Below, piece after piece: positions 1 through 6,483 of a stretch of 49,300 nucleotides of DNA. Source of the DNA: Trueperaceae bacterium (GTDB lineage: Bacteria > Deinococcota > Deinococci > Deinococcales > Trueperaceae); assembly GCA_020354625.1 (NCBI GenBank), contig CP070651.1:2488835-2538134 (forward strand), written 5' to 3'. Position 1 is the stretch's first letter, and each line of letters opens with the position of its first letter. Under the pieces are notes generated by a model that ran no database searches, was not told where the DNA came from, and worked only from the letters and a program-made list of their open reading frames with translations. The position numbers and the translations under genes were made by a program.

Positions 1-110
1 CGGTCAGCACCGGCCTGGTGGCAAAACCATCCAGGTCGAGCGTGGCCCCTTCAACAGCCCATCACCTCCCCCCATTGGACCGAGGTCGCTCAAAAGAAGG
101 CGATCACAAC

Positions 111-148
111 GTGACCCGGCAGACACATAGTGACCCGGCAGACACATA
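111..148. repeat. Two tandem 19-bp direct repeats
   Basis: The unit GTGACCCGGCAGACACATA occurs twice head to tail (111-129 and 130-148) with no mismatch. It lies in a gene-free stretch. Short tandem units like this can be a transposon end or a protein-binding site, but no transposase is visible nearby, so the role is unknown. Confidence 0.85.
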
Positions 149-212
149 TCCACCTGGCACTGCTAGGAAGTGTTAAAGAACAGAGTGAGTGCTTACCATG
201 AGAGATACCGGC

Positions 213-291
213 CTTTTGAAAGGGTCGCAAGGGGCAAATGTCCCGGTTGCACCCGGAAGATGAATCTAGCCCAGGTTTTGAAAAGGGTCGC
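213..291. repeat. Dispersed repeat of TTTTGAAA(A)GGGTCGC
   Basis: A 15-16 bp word, TTTTGAAAGGGTCGC, is seen at about 214-228 and again with one extra A at about 276-291. It sits in the same gene-free left edge as the 19-bp tandem repeat. This suggests a repeat-rich remnant of an inserted element. No reading frame here looks real. Confidence 0.6.
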
Positions 292-450
292 GGTACGGCG
301 AAGCTAGGGGATAAATGCCTACATCTTCTTTGAAATGAACCCGGGTTGTGGTGTCCTGCCGCTGCATATTATGGGTCTTAGCTGTACAACTATTTTACAG
401 CTTATAGGATAAATCTCTACGGCCTGGGCAAAGCTTGGCAAATAGGAAAT

Positions 451-576
451 AGCGTCTGTGACGCAATACCAGACTTCTGCAGACGGTGATAAATGCTTCG
501 CTCCCCCCTCATAATCGTGAGGTCGGCGGTTCAATCCTGCCCATCGCTACCAAAGTAAAAAGCGTCAGGGACGCAA
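451..576. repeat. Pair of GCGTC-GACGC mini-hairpins 110 bp apart
   Basis: AGCGTCTGTGACGCAA (451-466) and AGCGTCAGGGACGCAA (561-576) differ at two bases and can each fold as GCGTC/GACGC. They flank the tRNA-Met 3' remnant at 509-551. This is what the edges of a duplicated or integrated segment may look like; that reading is inference. Confidence 0.6.
509..551 (+). pseudogene. 3' fragment of a tRNA-Met (CAU)
   Basis: The stretch has the right half of an elongator tRNA-Met: anticodon loop CTCATAA, anticodon-stem right arm TCGTG, a T-arm GGCGG-TTCAATC-CTGCC, an acceptor right arm and an encoded CCA at 549-551. The bases before the anticodon (a run of C) do not pair with the right arm. No matching acceptor left arm (expected AGCGATG) occurs about 75 bases upstream, so the 5' half is missing. 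A tRNA 3' end without its 5' half is the classical scar of an element that integrated at a tRNA gene, though simple decay of a tRNA copy is also possible. Confidence 0.65.
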
Positions 577-603
577 AAAAGAACCCCACAGCTTGCGGGG
601 TTC
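575..603 (-). terminator. Rho-independent terminator, minus strand
   Basis: On the minus strand a 7-bp stem (GAACCCC/GGGGTTC, 581-603) is followed directly by six T residues (580-575). It is well placed to end transcription of the two small membrane-protein genes at 1182-701. Confidence 0.8.
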
Positions 604-700
604 AAACTTCGGCCTTTGGGTTGGCCGACCCTCGGCCAGACAGCAACAGGTCTAGGTTGGACCTGGTAAAAGCATGACCCGTTGAGAGGCGAACCGGCCT

Positions 701-1036
701 TCACTCGCCCGCAACGGCATCCACGTAATCTTTCGAGGCTTTGAGCCCGGCACCGCTGTACTGGTGTACGAGCTTGACCGCTTCGACCTTGTTGCCGGCA
801 TCGAGCGCTTTGATCACCTCGGTCAGTTGTTCATCTGTGAGTTCGATCGGTTTCTTTTCCACCAGGTCTCCTCGTTCTGTGCCTCCGATGTTGGGTGACG
901 CCCTGTTCATGATGCCGAGCACCACCCCAAAGGCGATCAGGATGATGCCTACTTCAACGTTCCCCCTGAACAGGGCGAGGGCGCCGGCTACCAGCAGGAT
1001 AAACCGCAAGAGCGCACGCGGATCTATCGGAACCAC
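701..1036 (-). CDS. Membrane-anchored protein with an L7/L12 C-terminal-like domain
   Basis: This is a 111-residue protein with a GTG start. Residues about 8-45 form one or two hydrophobic segments. Residues about 65-108 (pattern LTDEQLTEVIKALDAGNK, then VEAVKLVHQ, then GLKASKDYVD) resemble the C-terminal domain of ribosomal protein L7/L12, which binds translation factors. It lacks the L7/L12 N-terminal dimerisation domain, so it is not the ribosomal stalk protein. Family members with such a membrane anchor are known, but their role is not established. The start overlaps the end of the upstream small gene by 13 bases and a minus-strand terminator follows, so the two form a small operon. The start is somewhat uncertain because the purine-rich GGTGGGAG directly abuts the GTG. 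Confidence 0.7.
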   Translation of the reverse strand: MVPIDPRALLRFILLVAGALALFRGNVEVGIILIAFGVVLGIMNRASPNIGGTERGDLVEKKPIELTDEQLTEVIKALDAGNKVEAVKLVHQYSGAGLKASKDYVDAVAGE

Positions 1037-1182
1037 CTCCCACCGAGTCGACCGCGGAAGATGAGCAGTCCCAAGCCCGCCACGAGGCCGAATCCGGCCG
1101 AAACCGTTTGTCCTTCAGCGAAAAGCACCGCTGCAAGGATGACGATGATGATAGGTAGGATGAGCTGGAGGTGGCAGAGCAT
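1024..1182 (-). CDS. Small hydrophobic membrane protein (52 aa)
   Basis: This is a short membrane protein with two hydrophobic stretches (about residues 6-20 and 27-42) and a basic C-terminus (RGRLGGRWFR). The ATG at 1182 is preferred because AAAGGAG lies about nine bases upstream; a longer in-frame start gives an unlikely N-terminus. It overlaps the downstream L7/L12-like membrane gene by 13 bases, and both are probably cotranscribed. The function is unknown; a partner of the neighbouring membrane protein is one possibility. Confidence 0.55.
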   Translation of the reverse strand: MLCHLQLILPIIIVILAAVLFAEGQTVSAGFGLVAGLGLLIFRGRLGGRWFR

Positions 1183-1351
1183 GGGGCAGACTCCTTTCGT
1201 TGCATTCCACGGGCACCACAAGCTGTTACGTGCCGAAAGCGAACGCCTAAGTCTACACGCTGGTAGCTGCGTCAACCAAATGGAGGGTCAGGCCTCGTTT
1301 TCTGGTGTCTTGGTGGGGCTTCACCCGTGTGGTGCTCATATATTGACGAAG

Positions 1352-2191
1352 TCACCTCGCCTCGATCAGCGCCTCGATGACCTCGTTGAAGGTGGGGTCT
1401 TCTGCGTCTTTGAGGTGACTCAGTCGTCCGTACAACTCCCGGGCCGCGCGGTGAAAACCTCCGGGGAGATCGGCTGATTCGAAGGTGAGAGCGATCTCGT
1501 TCATCTCGCCGGTAAAACGCCAGGCTTTCGCCGGCGACCCCAAGACGATCTGGTTGGACCGTTCCTCGAGCGCGGGTTGAGAGATGCGCCACTCAGCTAG
1601 GAGCGCGTCTTCGATACCCTCGGCCAAGGCCAGGGCACGGATGTTCAAGAGCAGGGCGGCACTCCCCTTGGTCCAAGACGCATAGGCCATTTTCAGAGCC
1701 GAGGCTGCGAACTCGCCGCTCTCAAGGATGAAACTCTCCAGAAGGGACCCGTTAAAAAGCGCGGCGATTTCCGCCGCAGCCTCTCCGGCGAGGTAGAGCC
1801 TCGTCGAACCGACTTCGCGTGCGGGCGGTCCCACGATGCCCCCATCGATGTAGGTGGCGCCAGCCGATCGGACAGCGGCTGCTACTCGCTGGGCCGTGAG
1901 AGGTGAGATGGCGTTGGCATCGAGATACAAGCCGTCGAATCCGAATGAAGCAACCGTTGTCGCGAGTTCGAAGGCGGCACCAGGTGGGCAAATGGAGAGA
2001 ACGATATCGCTCGAGCGCACCAAGACCTCGAGCGACGTCACATCGTGAAGATCATCGTCGTCAGCCCGTTCAACGGTTTGCCGTGATCGCCCCTCAGAAG
2101 CCCAAATCACGCGGTGTCCTCGACTTCTGGCTGCGGCGCCGATCGAAGAGCCCATGGCACCCGGATGGAGGAGTCCTATCGTCTTGCCCAT
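1352..2191 (-). CDS. NAD(P)-binding 6-phosphogluconate dehydrogenase-like oxidoreductase
   Basis: This 279-residue protein starts with a Rossmann nucleotide-binding motif (GLLHPGAMGSSIG, residues 6-18). The body is that of the beta-hydroxyacid dehydrogenase superfamily (3-hydroxyisobutyrate and 6-phosphogluconate dehydrogenases). The segment around GATYIDGGIVGPP matches the conserved substrate-binding region, and the helical C-terminal half resembles the DUF1932-type dehydrogenase domain. The K of KMAYASWTKGSAALL sits where the family catalytic lysine is expected. The substrate cannot be read from the sequence. The gene stands alone, with no clear Shine-Dalgarno sequence before its ATG. Confidence 0.8.
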   Translation of the reverse strand: MGKTIGLLHPGAMGSSIGAAARSRGHRVIWASEGRSRQTVERADDDDLHDVTSLEVLVRSSDIVLSICPPGAAFELATTVASFGFDGLYLDANAISPLTAQRVAAAVRSAGATYIDGGIVGPPAREVGSTRLYLAGEAAAEIAALFNGSLLESFILESGEFAASALKMAYASWTKGSAALLLNIRALALAEGIEDALLAEWRISQPALEERSNQIVLGSPAKAWRFTGEMNEIALTFESADLPGGFHRAARELYGRLSHLKDAEDPTFNEVIEALIEAR

Positions 2192-2264
2192 GCGTTGAGC
2201 ATAGACCAGAATCGAGTCGACTGTAGCAGCTACTCAGACATCGATGAGGATCTCTTGTAGCCGT

Positions 2265-2519
2265 TCAGCTATGGGTCAGTTGCTTGATGCGCTCGACCAG
2301 ATCTCCCACGGTCCCGTGCCAGTTGCAACTCGGGCAGGTAGCGTGGTTTCTCTCGTCCCAAACAGCGTCTCCGACGACCTCGTCGATGACGGCAAAGTCT
2401 TGGCTGGCGGCGTCGAAGATGATGTCGTAAAACGCTTCGACGGTGGTGGTGATGCGGATGCTGGCGCCTCCGCACTGCGGGCAAAGCTGCTGGGTGTGAT
2501 GGATGAAGTCTTTTAGCAT
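2265..2519 (-). CDS. Small protein with two CxxC zinc-ribbon motifs
   Basis: This is an 84-residue protein with CPQC near residue 13 and CPSC near residue 62, the spacing of a four-cysteine zinc ribbon split by an acidic, aromatic linker. The ATG at 2519 is chosen because AGGA lies about seven bases upstream; a GTG five codons earlier has no better ribosome-binding site. Such proteins may bind nucleic acid or another protein, but no specific family is recognised. It lies just upstream of the dehydrogenase gene on the same strand, with a gap of about 70 bases, so cotranscription is possible. Confidence 0.6.
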   Translation of the reverse strand: MLKDFIHHTQQLCPQCGGASIRITTTVEAFYDIIFDAASQDFAVIDEVVGDAVWDERNHATCPSCNWHGTVGDLVERIKQLTHS

Positions 2520-2590
2520 TGCCGTTCCTAACACGATGCATACAGGAGTACCAAAGAGACTGTCACGGTGTTCTTACGGCTGATGTAATA

Positions 2591-2614
2591 GATAGTTCAC
2601 ATTCATGAACTATC
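2591..2614. promoter_or_regulatory. Perfect 9-bp inverted repeat, operator-like
   Basis: GATAGTTCA (2591-2599) and TGAACTATC (2606-2614) are exact inverse complements separated by six bases. The site lies about 70 bases upstream of the zinc-ribbon gene, where a dimeric repressor could act. No regulator is assigned. Confidence 0.5.
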
Positions 2615-2694
2615 GTGAAAGTAATCACTAATTAGGCGAGCGCAGACCTCAACGCAAACCGACGGTCGATTCAGCGAGCTCTTTCATGAATAGC

Positions 2695-2719
2695 GCCCGT
2701 CACGGTTGAGGCGACGGGC
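2695..2719. other. 7-bp stem-loop in the intergenic region
   Basis: GCCCGTC (2695-2701) pairs with GACGGGC (2713-2719). There is no T-run on either side, so it is not a standard terminator. The rest of 2520-2820 shows no convincing gene. Confidence 0.4.
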
Positions 2720-2820
2720 ATTGGCAAAGGTGGGGAAGAGGGAGTAGGAAGGCTGGTAGGCCTGATAAAAGGCTACCCATCAAGGTCTTACAACTTTCTG
2801 ACTCGAAACGTGGCCACGTT

Positions 2821-2906
2821 CACGTTTGAGGTTTCGTTCGGCTTGATGCCGCTCACGTTTGTGGCGACTGCGGATGACGTTTGTGGGCTGTTATCTGGTC
2901 TATAAT
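2821..2906 (+). promoter_or_regulatory. Three CACGTTTGnGG repeats next to a TATAAT -10 box
   Basis: CACGTTTGAGG (2821-2831), CACGTTTGTGG (2853-2863) and GACGTTTGTGG (2876-2886) precede a consensus TATAAT at 2901-2906. The third copy covers the -35 position. This looks like a promoter with repeated activator or repressor sites driving the small gene at 2960. Confidence 0.5.
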
Positions 2907-2959
2907 CGAAGTACTCAGTTGAACTGGGGAATGGGAATGTCTAGGGGAGGAATGGGAGG

Positions 2960-3157
2960 ATGGATAGCGTCAAGACCGACACCATCGATGCGTTGGTTCG
3001 CTCGATACCACCAGGGAGAGAGGTAACGGTCACCTCGAGTCACGACCGGGCGTTCAGGCTCAGGCTCTTTATCAAAGAGTGTGGTTGCATAGTAGACTCC
3101 GATTCGGACAAGGTTCATACCATCTGCGAGTATCACTTGATCGACGATCTCTTTTGA
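2960..3157 (+). CDS. Small acidic protein, weakly TusA-like (65 aa)
   Basis: This is a 65-residue ORF with a strong ribosome-binding region (GGGGAGGAATGGGAGG) just before ATG 2960 and a TATAAT box about 55 bases upstream. The pattern of an ALV..IPPG turn, a beta strand, then a helix around FRLRLFIKECGC and a final strand recalls the TusA/SirA fold. The N-terminal CPxP cysteine of TusA is missing. The two cysteines in KECGC are the only obvious redox or metal candidates. The function is unknown, and the TusA resemblance is by eye only. Confidence 0.5.
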   Translation: MDSVKTDTIDALVRSIPPGREVTVTSSHDRAFRLRLFIKECGCIVDSDSDKVHTICEYHLIDDLF

Positions 3158-3205
3158 GTCATTTGCCTGCTCTTAGGGTGAGTTCAATGTGGTGCAAGTT
3201 GTCGA

Positions 3206-3229
3206 TACGGGTTCCCGCGGGAACCCGTA
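3206..3229. repeat. Perfect 24-bp palindrome
   Basis: The two 12-base halves (left half TACGGGTTCCCG) are exact inverse complements with no spacer. It lies 49 bases after the small gene at 2960-3157. There is no T-run, so it may be a transcription end of another kind, or a dimer binding site. Confidence 0.8.
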
Positions 3230-3536
3230 CTCGTATGTTTGCCGGGTTCGTTTCTCAACAAAGATTACCGTTCAGGCCTCGGGGCAGACGCGAAATGGTC
3301 CGGTTGTAGGTTGTAAAGAGATTTCACTTCTCGTGCTGTGACCCTCGGCATCGCAGCCTTGTAAATAGGCGCACCAGTAGTGGAGGCGCTCGCGCCAATG
3401 CGGTAAACCGCACACCCGGTTAGCCGCGCTCGAGCCACCATAAAAACGGGTAGGCCAGCCGCGAGGTTGCGGTGTGTGGTTTGGAGGGGGTCAGCGTCTC
3501 TTCTCCATTGCCGAGAGTGCCCAAAAGGGTAGTACC
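3230..3536 (+). other. Leader region upstream of the MerR-like gene
   Basis: No gene is evident. Several short self-complementary elements occur at about 3390-3440, including GGCGC-TC-GCGCC and TGCGGT-AA-ACCGCA, so a structured 5' leader for the gene at 3537 is possible. I could not match it to a known riboswitch or RNA family. Confidence 0.3.
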
Positions 3537-3977
3537 GTGAGCGATCTGACCGGAATCAGCCAGCGCCTCTTTTCACCTCGCGCCGTGCAGGAACGACTCG
3601 AGGTCAACGATTCGACATTGAGGCGTTATGCCAGAGCGTATGAGACGGTTTGGGGATCACTACCAAAAGACTATCGTCGCAGCCGTCTCTACCCAGCAGA
3701 AGCCGTAACCCGGCTCGAGCGCGCCAAGGGGCTTGTCGATTCAGGAAAAGTGCACAGCTTTCGCCAAGCGCTCGAAAGCTTGAAGAGTGGCCACCCGCCG
3801 TCCGGCGAACCGGTCGAGCGCCTCGAAAACCCGAGAATCTCCGACGCACTTCGGGTCATCCATGAGGAGATCCTTGCACTCCGGGCTGAAGTCGCTGAGG
3901 TCAGGCGTCAAAACCGTGAATTAACACGCCGGCTAATGCCTGGTGAAAACAAGCCTCGAGGTGGACAGGTCTCTTGA
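3537..3977 (+). CDS. MerR-like helix-turn-helix protein with C-terminal coiled coil
   Basis: This is a 146-residue protein from the GTG at 3537. An upstream ATG at 3474 would add 21 residues that do not look conserved. Residues about 10-60 fit a winged helix-turn-helix of the MerR type (SPRAVQERLEVNDSTLRRYARAY, then LYPAEAVTRLERAKGL). The C-terminal part (about 103-135, EEILALRAEVAEVRRQNREL) is a heptad-patterned coiled coil for dimerisation. No effector-binding domain is present. Proteins of this shape often act as local transcription regulators or as plasmid or phage accessory DNA-binding proteins. The neighbouring gene-poor DNA would suit the latter, but there is no direct evidence. Confidence 0.65.
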   Translation: MSDLTGISQRLFSPRAVQERLEVNDSTLRRYARAYETVWGSLPKDYRRSRLYPAEAVTRLERAKGLVDSGKVHSFRQALESLKSGHPPSGEPVERLENPRISDALRVIHEEILALRAEVAEVRRQNRELTRRLMPGENKPRGGQVS

Positions 3978-4225
3978 GTATGGTCTGTCGGAGAAGGGTG
4001 CCAACGTTAGAGAGTTCTGTCTGACCAATACTTGATTCAAGACAGCACATGCGAGGGCCATTTCCGAGTCGAAGCGGTGATCCAGGGAGGCTCCTTGGGC
4101 TGTTCCGACGAGCGCTCGATGAGGAGTCGAAATTACGGTTGTGAGCTCGCTCCTCGGCTCTCATTACCGCGCAAGTGTTTTCGGTGTCGATAAGACCTCG
4201 GGCTTCGAGGGCCCAAATAACGCTC

Positions 4226-4251
4226 TGGTACACCTTAACGATTTGGTACAC
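4226..4251 (+). promoter_or_regulatory. Repeated TGGTACAC motif upstream of the cupredoxin gene
   Basis: TGGTACAC occurs at 4226-4233 and 4244-4251, 18 bases apart, ending about 35 bases before the start codon at 4287. The spacing of nearly two helical turns would suit a protein-binding site. No clear -10 box can be pinned down. Confidence 0.35.
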
Positions 4252-4286
4252 TTTTACATGTTTAATCGATCCTTGGAGGTGTAACA

Positions 4287-5165
4287 GTGGTATTGAAGAC
4301 TAGACTTCTGGTTTCGGTGTTCTTCGCACTTGTTATTTTGGGAGGCTGCCGCTTGATCGTCAAACCCGAGACGACGCCGGCGAGTGTCGACACCGCTACG
4401 ACCATGCCGCAGACGGTTGAGGTGACGTTCACTCGAATTGCCGATACCCTTAGTGGTCCCGAAATGCTCGAGGGCGGCTACACAACCGTCACCTTCACCA
4501 ACAGTGCCGATCAACCCTACGAACTAACCCTGGTTCGCCTGCGCGAAGGGGTTACACCCGAAGAATTCGAGTTGTTGGCCACCGCTGCAGAGGACGGGAC
4601 GGGCGAAAGCCTCGGTGCCTTATTGGAGGTCGCCGAGATTTACGGTGGCGTTGCCGCAATCCCACCGGGTGCCAGCGCCAGCGCCGCAGTCACACTGGCA
4701 GAGGGCCGTTACCTTGCGTTCTCATCGAATTACGAAGGGGGTGTAGAAGCCCGTTTCGATTTTGACGTTAGTGGCTCGAATGGTGCCCAGGCACCCGTGG
4801 CTGACCGGGAAATCACCATGTTTGAATTCGGTTTCGGCATCGACGCGGAGATCCCTGCTGGTAAAGAGCTATGGCGCATCAGCAACATCGGCGAGCAACT
4901 GCACCACGTGATGATCTTCCCGGTCGAACCTGGCACCACGATCGAAGATGTGAATGCCGCCTTATCCCAGCCTGGCGAGCCGGCATTCGTTACGGGACCG
5001 CCAGTGGTGACGAGCGCGACGTTCACGGGTGGGATCAGCAACGACCTGACGGTTGAGCTTGCCCCAGGTAGTTATGGAGTGATCTGTTTTGTCCCCGACA
5101 TCGAGACGGGTTTACCCCACGCCGCCTTGGGGATGGTGTCTCTGGTAACCGTACCCGGGAGTTGA
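4287..5165 (+). CDS. Lipoprotein with two cupredoxin-like domains
   Basis: This is a 292-residue exported lipoprotein. A basic N-terminus and hydrophobic stretch end in the lipobox LGGC with Cys21 as the lipidation site. Two related beta domains follow, about residues 43-162 and 172-290. The second has a full apparent type 1 copper set: a histidine in LHHVMIF (206/207), Cys267 in VICFVP, His278 in LPHAALGM and Met283. The first domain lacks these residues and looks like a degenerate duplicate. The likely role is a surface-anchored electron carrier or copper protein; no redox partner is adjacent. The start is GTG, preceded by GGAGG about 10 bases upstream. Confidence 0.75.
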   Translation: MVLKTRLLVSVFFALVILGGCRLIVKPETTPASVDTATTMPQTVEVTFTRIADTLSGPEMLEGGYTTVTFTNSADQPYELTLVRLREGVTPEEFELLATAAEDGTGESLGALLEVAEIYGGVAAIPPGASASAAVTLAEGRYLAFSSNYEGGVEARFDFDVSGSNGAQAPVADREITMFEFGFGIDAEIPAGKELWRISNIGEQLHHVMIFPVEPGTTIEDVNAALSQPGEPAFVTGPPVVTSATFTGGISNDLTVELAPGSYGVICFVPDIETGLPHAALGMVSLVTVPGS

Positions 5166-5568
5166 AGTGGGTCTTGTACCGGCTGTAGACGATCCTGTAG
5201 CCCCAAAACCGGAGGGCCGCCGTGCTCGGTTCGGGATGTGCCCTCTCTTTGAGGTCTGGGTGAACTCTGTTGTGAACGAACAGAGTCTACCTATCGGTGC
5301 CATTCGAGCACGCCGTGTAGGTTTTCAGAGACCGGGGTGAGGGTCTTGTTCGGCGAGCCGCTGCTCGGGGTAGCCGCGAAGCAGAAGGCCCGGGCGCCGC
5401 TGGCTTAGCTCACGATCGACGGCCTGGATGGGCCGAACTCGAAAATGCCGAACAAGCTCCAGGTGTAGGTGTTGAATGTCTCCCCGGTATGACTGCTGAG
5501 GCCGCTATCGTGACGAGCTCTGAAGCGCTCTATCGATTTGCTCGCTCACGGGGGTCTTGTGAACGAGA
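5166..5568. other. Gene-poor stretch with a 10-bp inverted repeat
   Basis: No convincing gene is present. CTTGTTCGGC (5345-5354) and GCCGAACAAG (5447-5456) are perfect inverse complements 92 bases apart. The enclosed DNA reads in short broken frames, which suggests a decayed coding or insertion sequence. Its family cannot be recognised. Confidence 0.35.
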
Positions 5569-5727
5569 ATGTTAAGTTTTACCGTACCTGTAGCCTGGCT
5601 CTTTTGCGAAGATAAGGCGTGCCAGGCCCACCCCCTGGCGAGGGCATCGACCCGTAACGGGCGTGCTCTACTCACCCCCAATCAGGCAGCCGAGCGCCTG
5701 GGTGTTGTACAACACCCAGGCGCTCGG
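5569..5727 (+). pseudogene. Remnant of an excisionase-type helix-turn-helix gene
   Basis: The frame around 5668-5706 encodes LLTPNQAAERLGV, the typical opening of a MerR/excisionase HTH_17 domain. The sequence then turns into a perfect palindrome, and the expected recognition helix and wing are lost. The frame ends about 60 bases later. This is best read as a broken fragment, consistent with a relic mobile element. The identification rests on a short motif only. Confidence 0.4.
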
Positions 5728-5770
5728 TTTGTCCAGTCAATGGCGTATGTCTGTAGGTCACCTGCCTGAT
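5681..5770. repeat. 38-bp perfect palindrome with split outer arms
   Basis: Bases 5690-5727 form an exact palindrome of two 19-base halves (left half CCGAGCGCCTGGGTGTTGT). Outside it, ATCAGGCAG (5681-5689) is matched by CTGCCTGAT (5762-5770), with 34 extra bases (5728-5761) on the right side only. This is an inverted duplication of about 28 bases, later interrupted or imperfectly copied. It covers the HTH coding motif. Confidence 0.85.
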
Positions 5771-5810
5771 CGTCTAGGCTATACGCTCAGCGAGTCGGTT
5801 GACGATCGCG

Positions 5811-6005
5811 TCATGCACTCGAGGACAGGTTTTTCGGTTCGTCGAATCGTGGCTCGAGCCTATGGGCGAGTGAGATGAACGCGAGAGCCAAGCGTGTTCG
5901 GAACGGTGGTGTCACCTCTCGTAGACGCCGCTCGCGTTCTGCTTCATCTCTCAGGTGCTGGCTGCGATCCCTGACGAAGCTATGTAGATGCCACGGGCTT
6001 AACAT
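5811..6005 (-). CDS. Small hypothetical protein (64 aa)
   Basis: This is a 64-residue ORF rich in charged residues, with a helix-forming segment RLALAFISLAHRLEPR near the C-terminus. Its ATG overlaps the stop of the upstream small ORF by seven bases (ATGTTAA), an arrangement typical of translational coupling. No family is recognised. Because it lies in a decayed region it may not be functional. Confidence 0.35.
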   Translation of the reverse strand: MLSPWHLHSFVRDRSQHLRDEAERERRLREVTPPFRTRLALAFISLAHRLEPRFDEPKNLSSSA

Positions 6006-6193
6006 GTAGGGTGACTCCTCGCTTTCTTCTTCGGGTTGTGCTTCGTCACATGGTCGATGTGGCCGGATACGATCTTGACAAAACGGATGAGCCGGTATTG
6101 GAACCGCGGCCTCAAACGCTGAAGATCGGCTTCGCGGTGGTAGCGGGCGATGGTGTCATGTGATCGGCGGGTGATGAGTTCGATCGAATACAC
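5999..6193 (-). CDS. Small basic hypothetical protein (64 aa)
   Basis: This is a 64-residue basic ORF ending in a lysine/arginine-rich tail (NPKKKARSHPTC). The GTG at 6193 is chosen because TGGAGG lies seven bases upstream; a TTG two codons earlier is too close to it. It is followed by the overlapping ORF at 6005-5811, so the pair would be cotranscribed and coupled. A nucleic-acid-binding role would fit the charge, but nothing specific is recognised. Confidence 0.35.
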   Translation of the reverse strand: MYSIELITRRSHDTIARYHREADLQRLRPRFQYRLIRFVKIVSGHIDHVTKHNPKKKARSHPTC

Positions 6194-6453
6194 GGTCAAG
6201 CCTCCAGGTAAGGAAGGGGTGGTTGGCGGAACCGTGTTGTTGCAGTCGCGATGTAAAACGCGTTAACGGTTCTTCCAGTGCCTGGCCAATCTCGGTTGGC
6301 GCTCGTAATCGGGGTAACCAGCTCGCTTCAATAGGTTGTCGTTGCTGACTCGCTGAAGCTCCTGGTATCGGATGTGGGCGACCTTGAGCGTCGCGTGTGA
6401 TACGTGCAGGTTCACGCAGGACTCCTCTCTATCAGATGGTTGTGGGAGGCATG

Positions 6454-6483
6454 AAAAAACCTCGGCGGAGGATTTCGCCGAGG
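6454..6483 (-). terminator. Strong rho-independent terminator, minus strand
   Basis: On the minus strand CCTCGGCG pairs with CGCCGAGG (6483-6460, 8 bp) and is followed by six T residues (6459-6454). No minus-strand protein gene ends just before it, which raises the possibility of an untranslated RNA. Confidence 0.8.

Noticed and set aside
3350-3480. A possible tRNA or riboswitch near GCTCGAGCCACCA
   Set aside because: It ends in CCACCA but has no T-loop (GGTTCGA) or anticodon arm, and no conserved riboswitch boxes were found.
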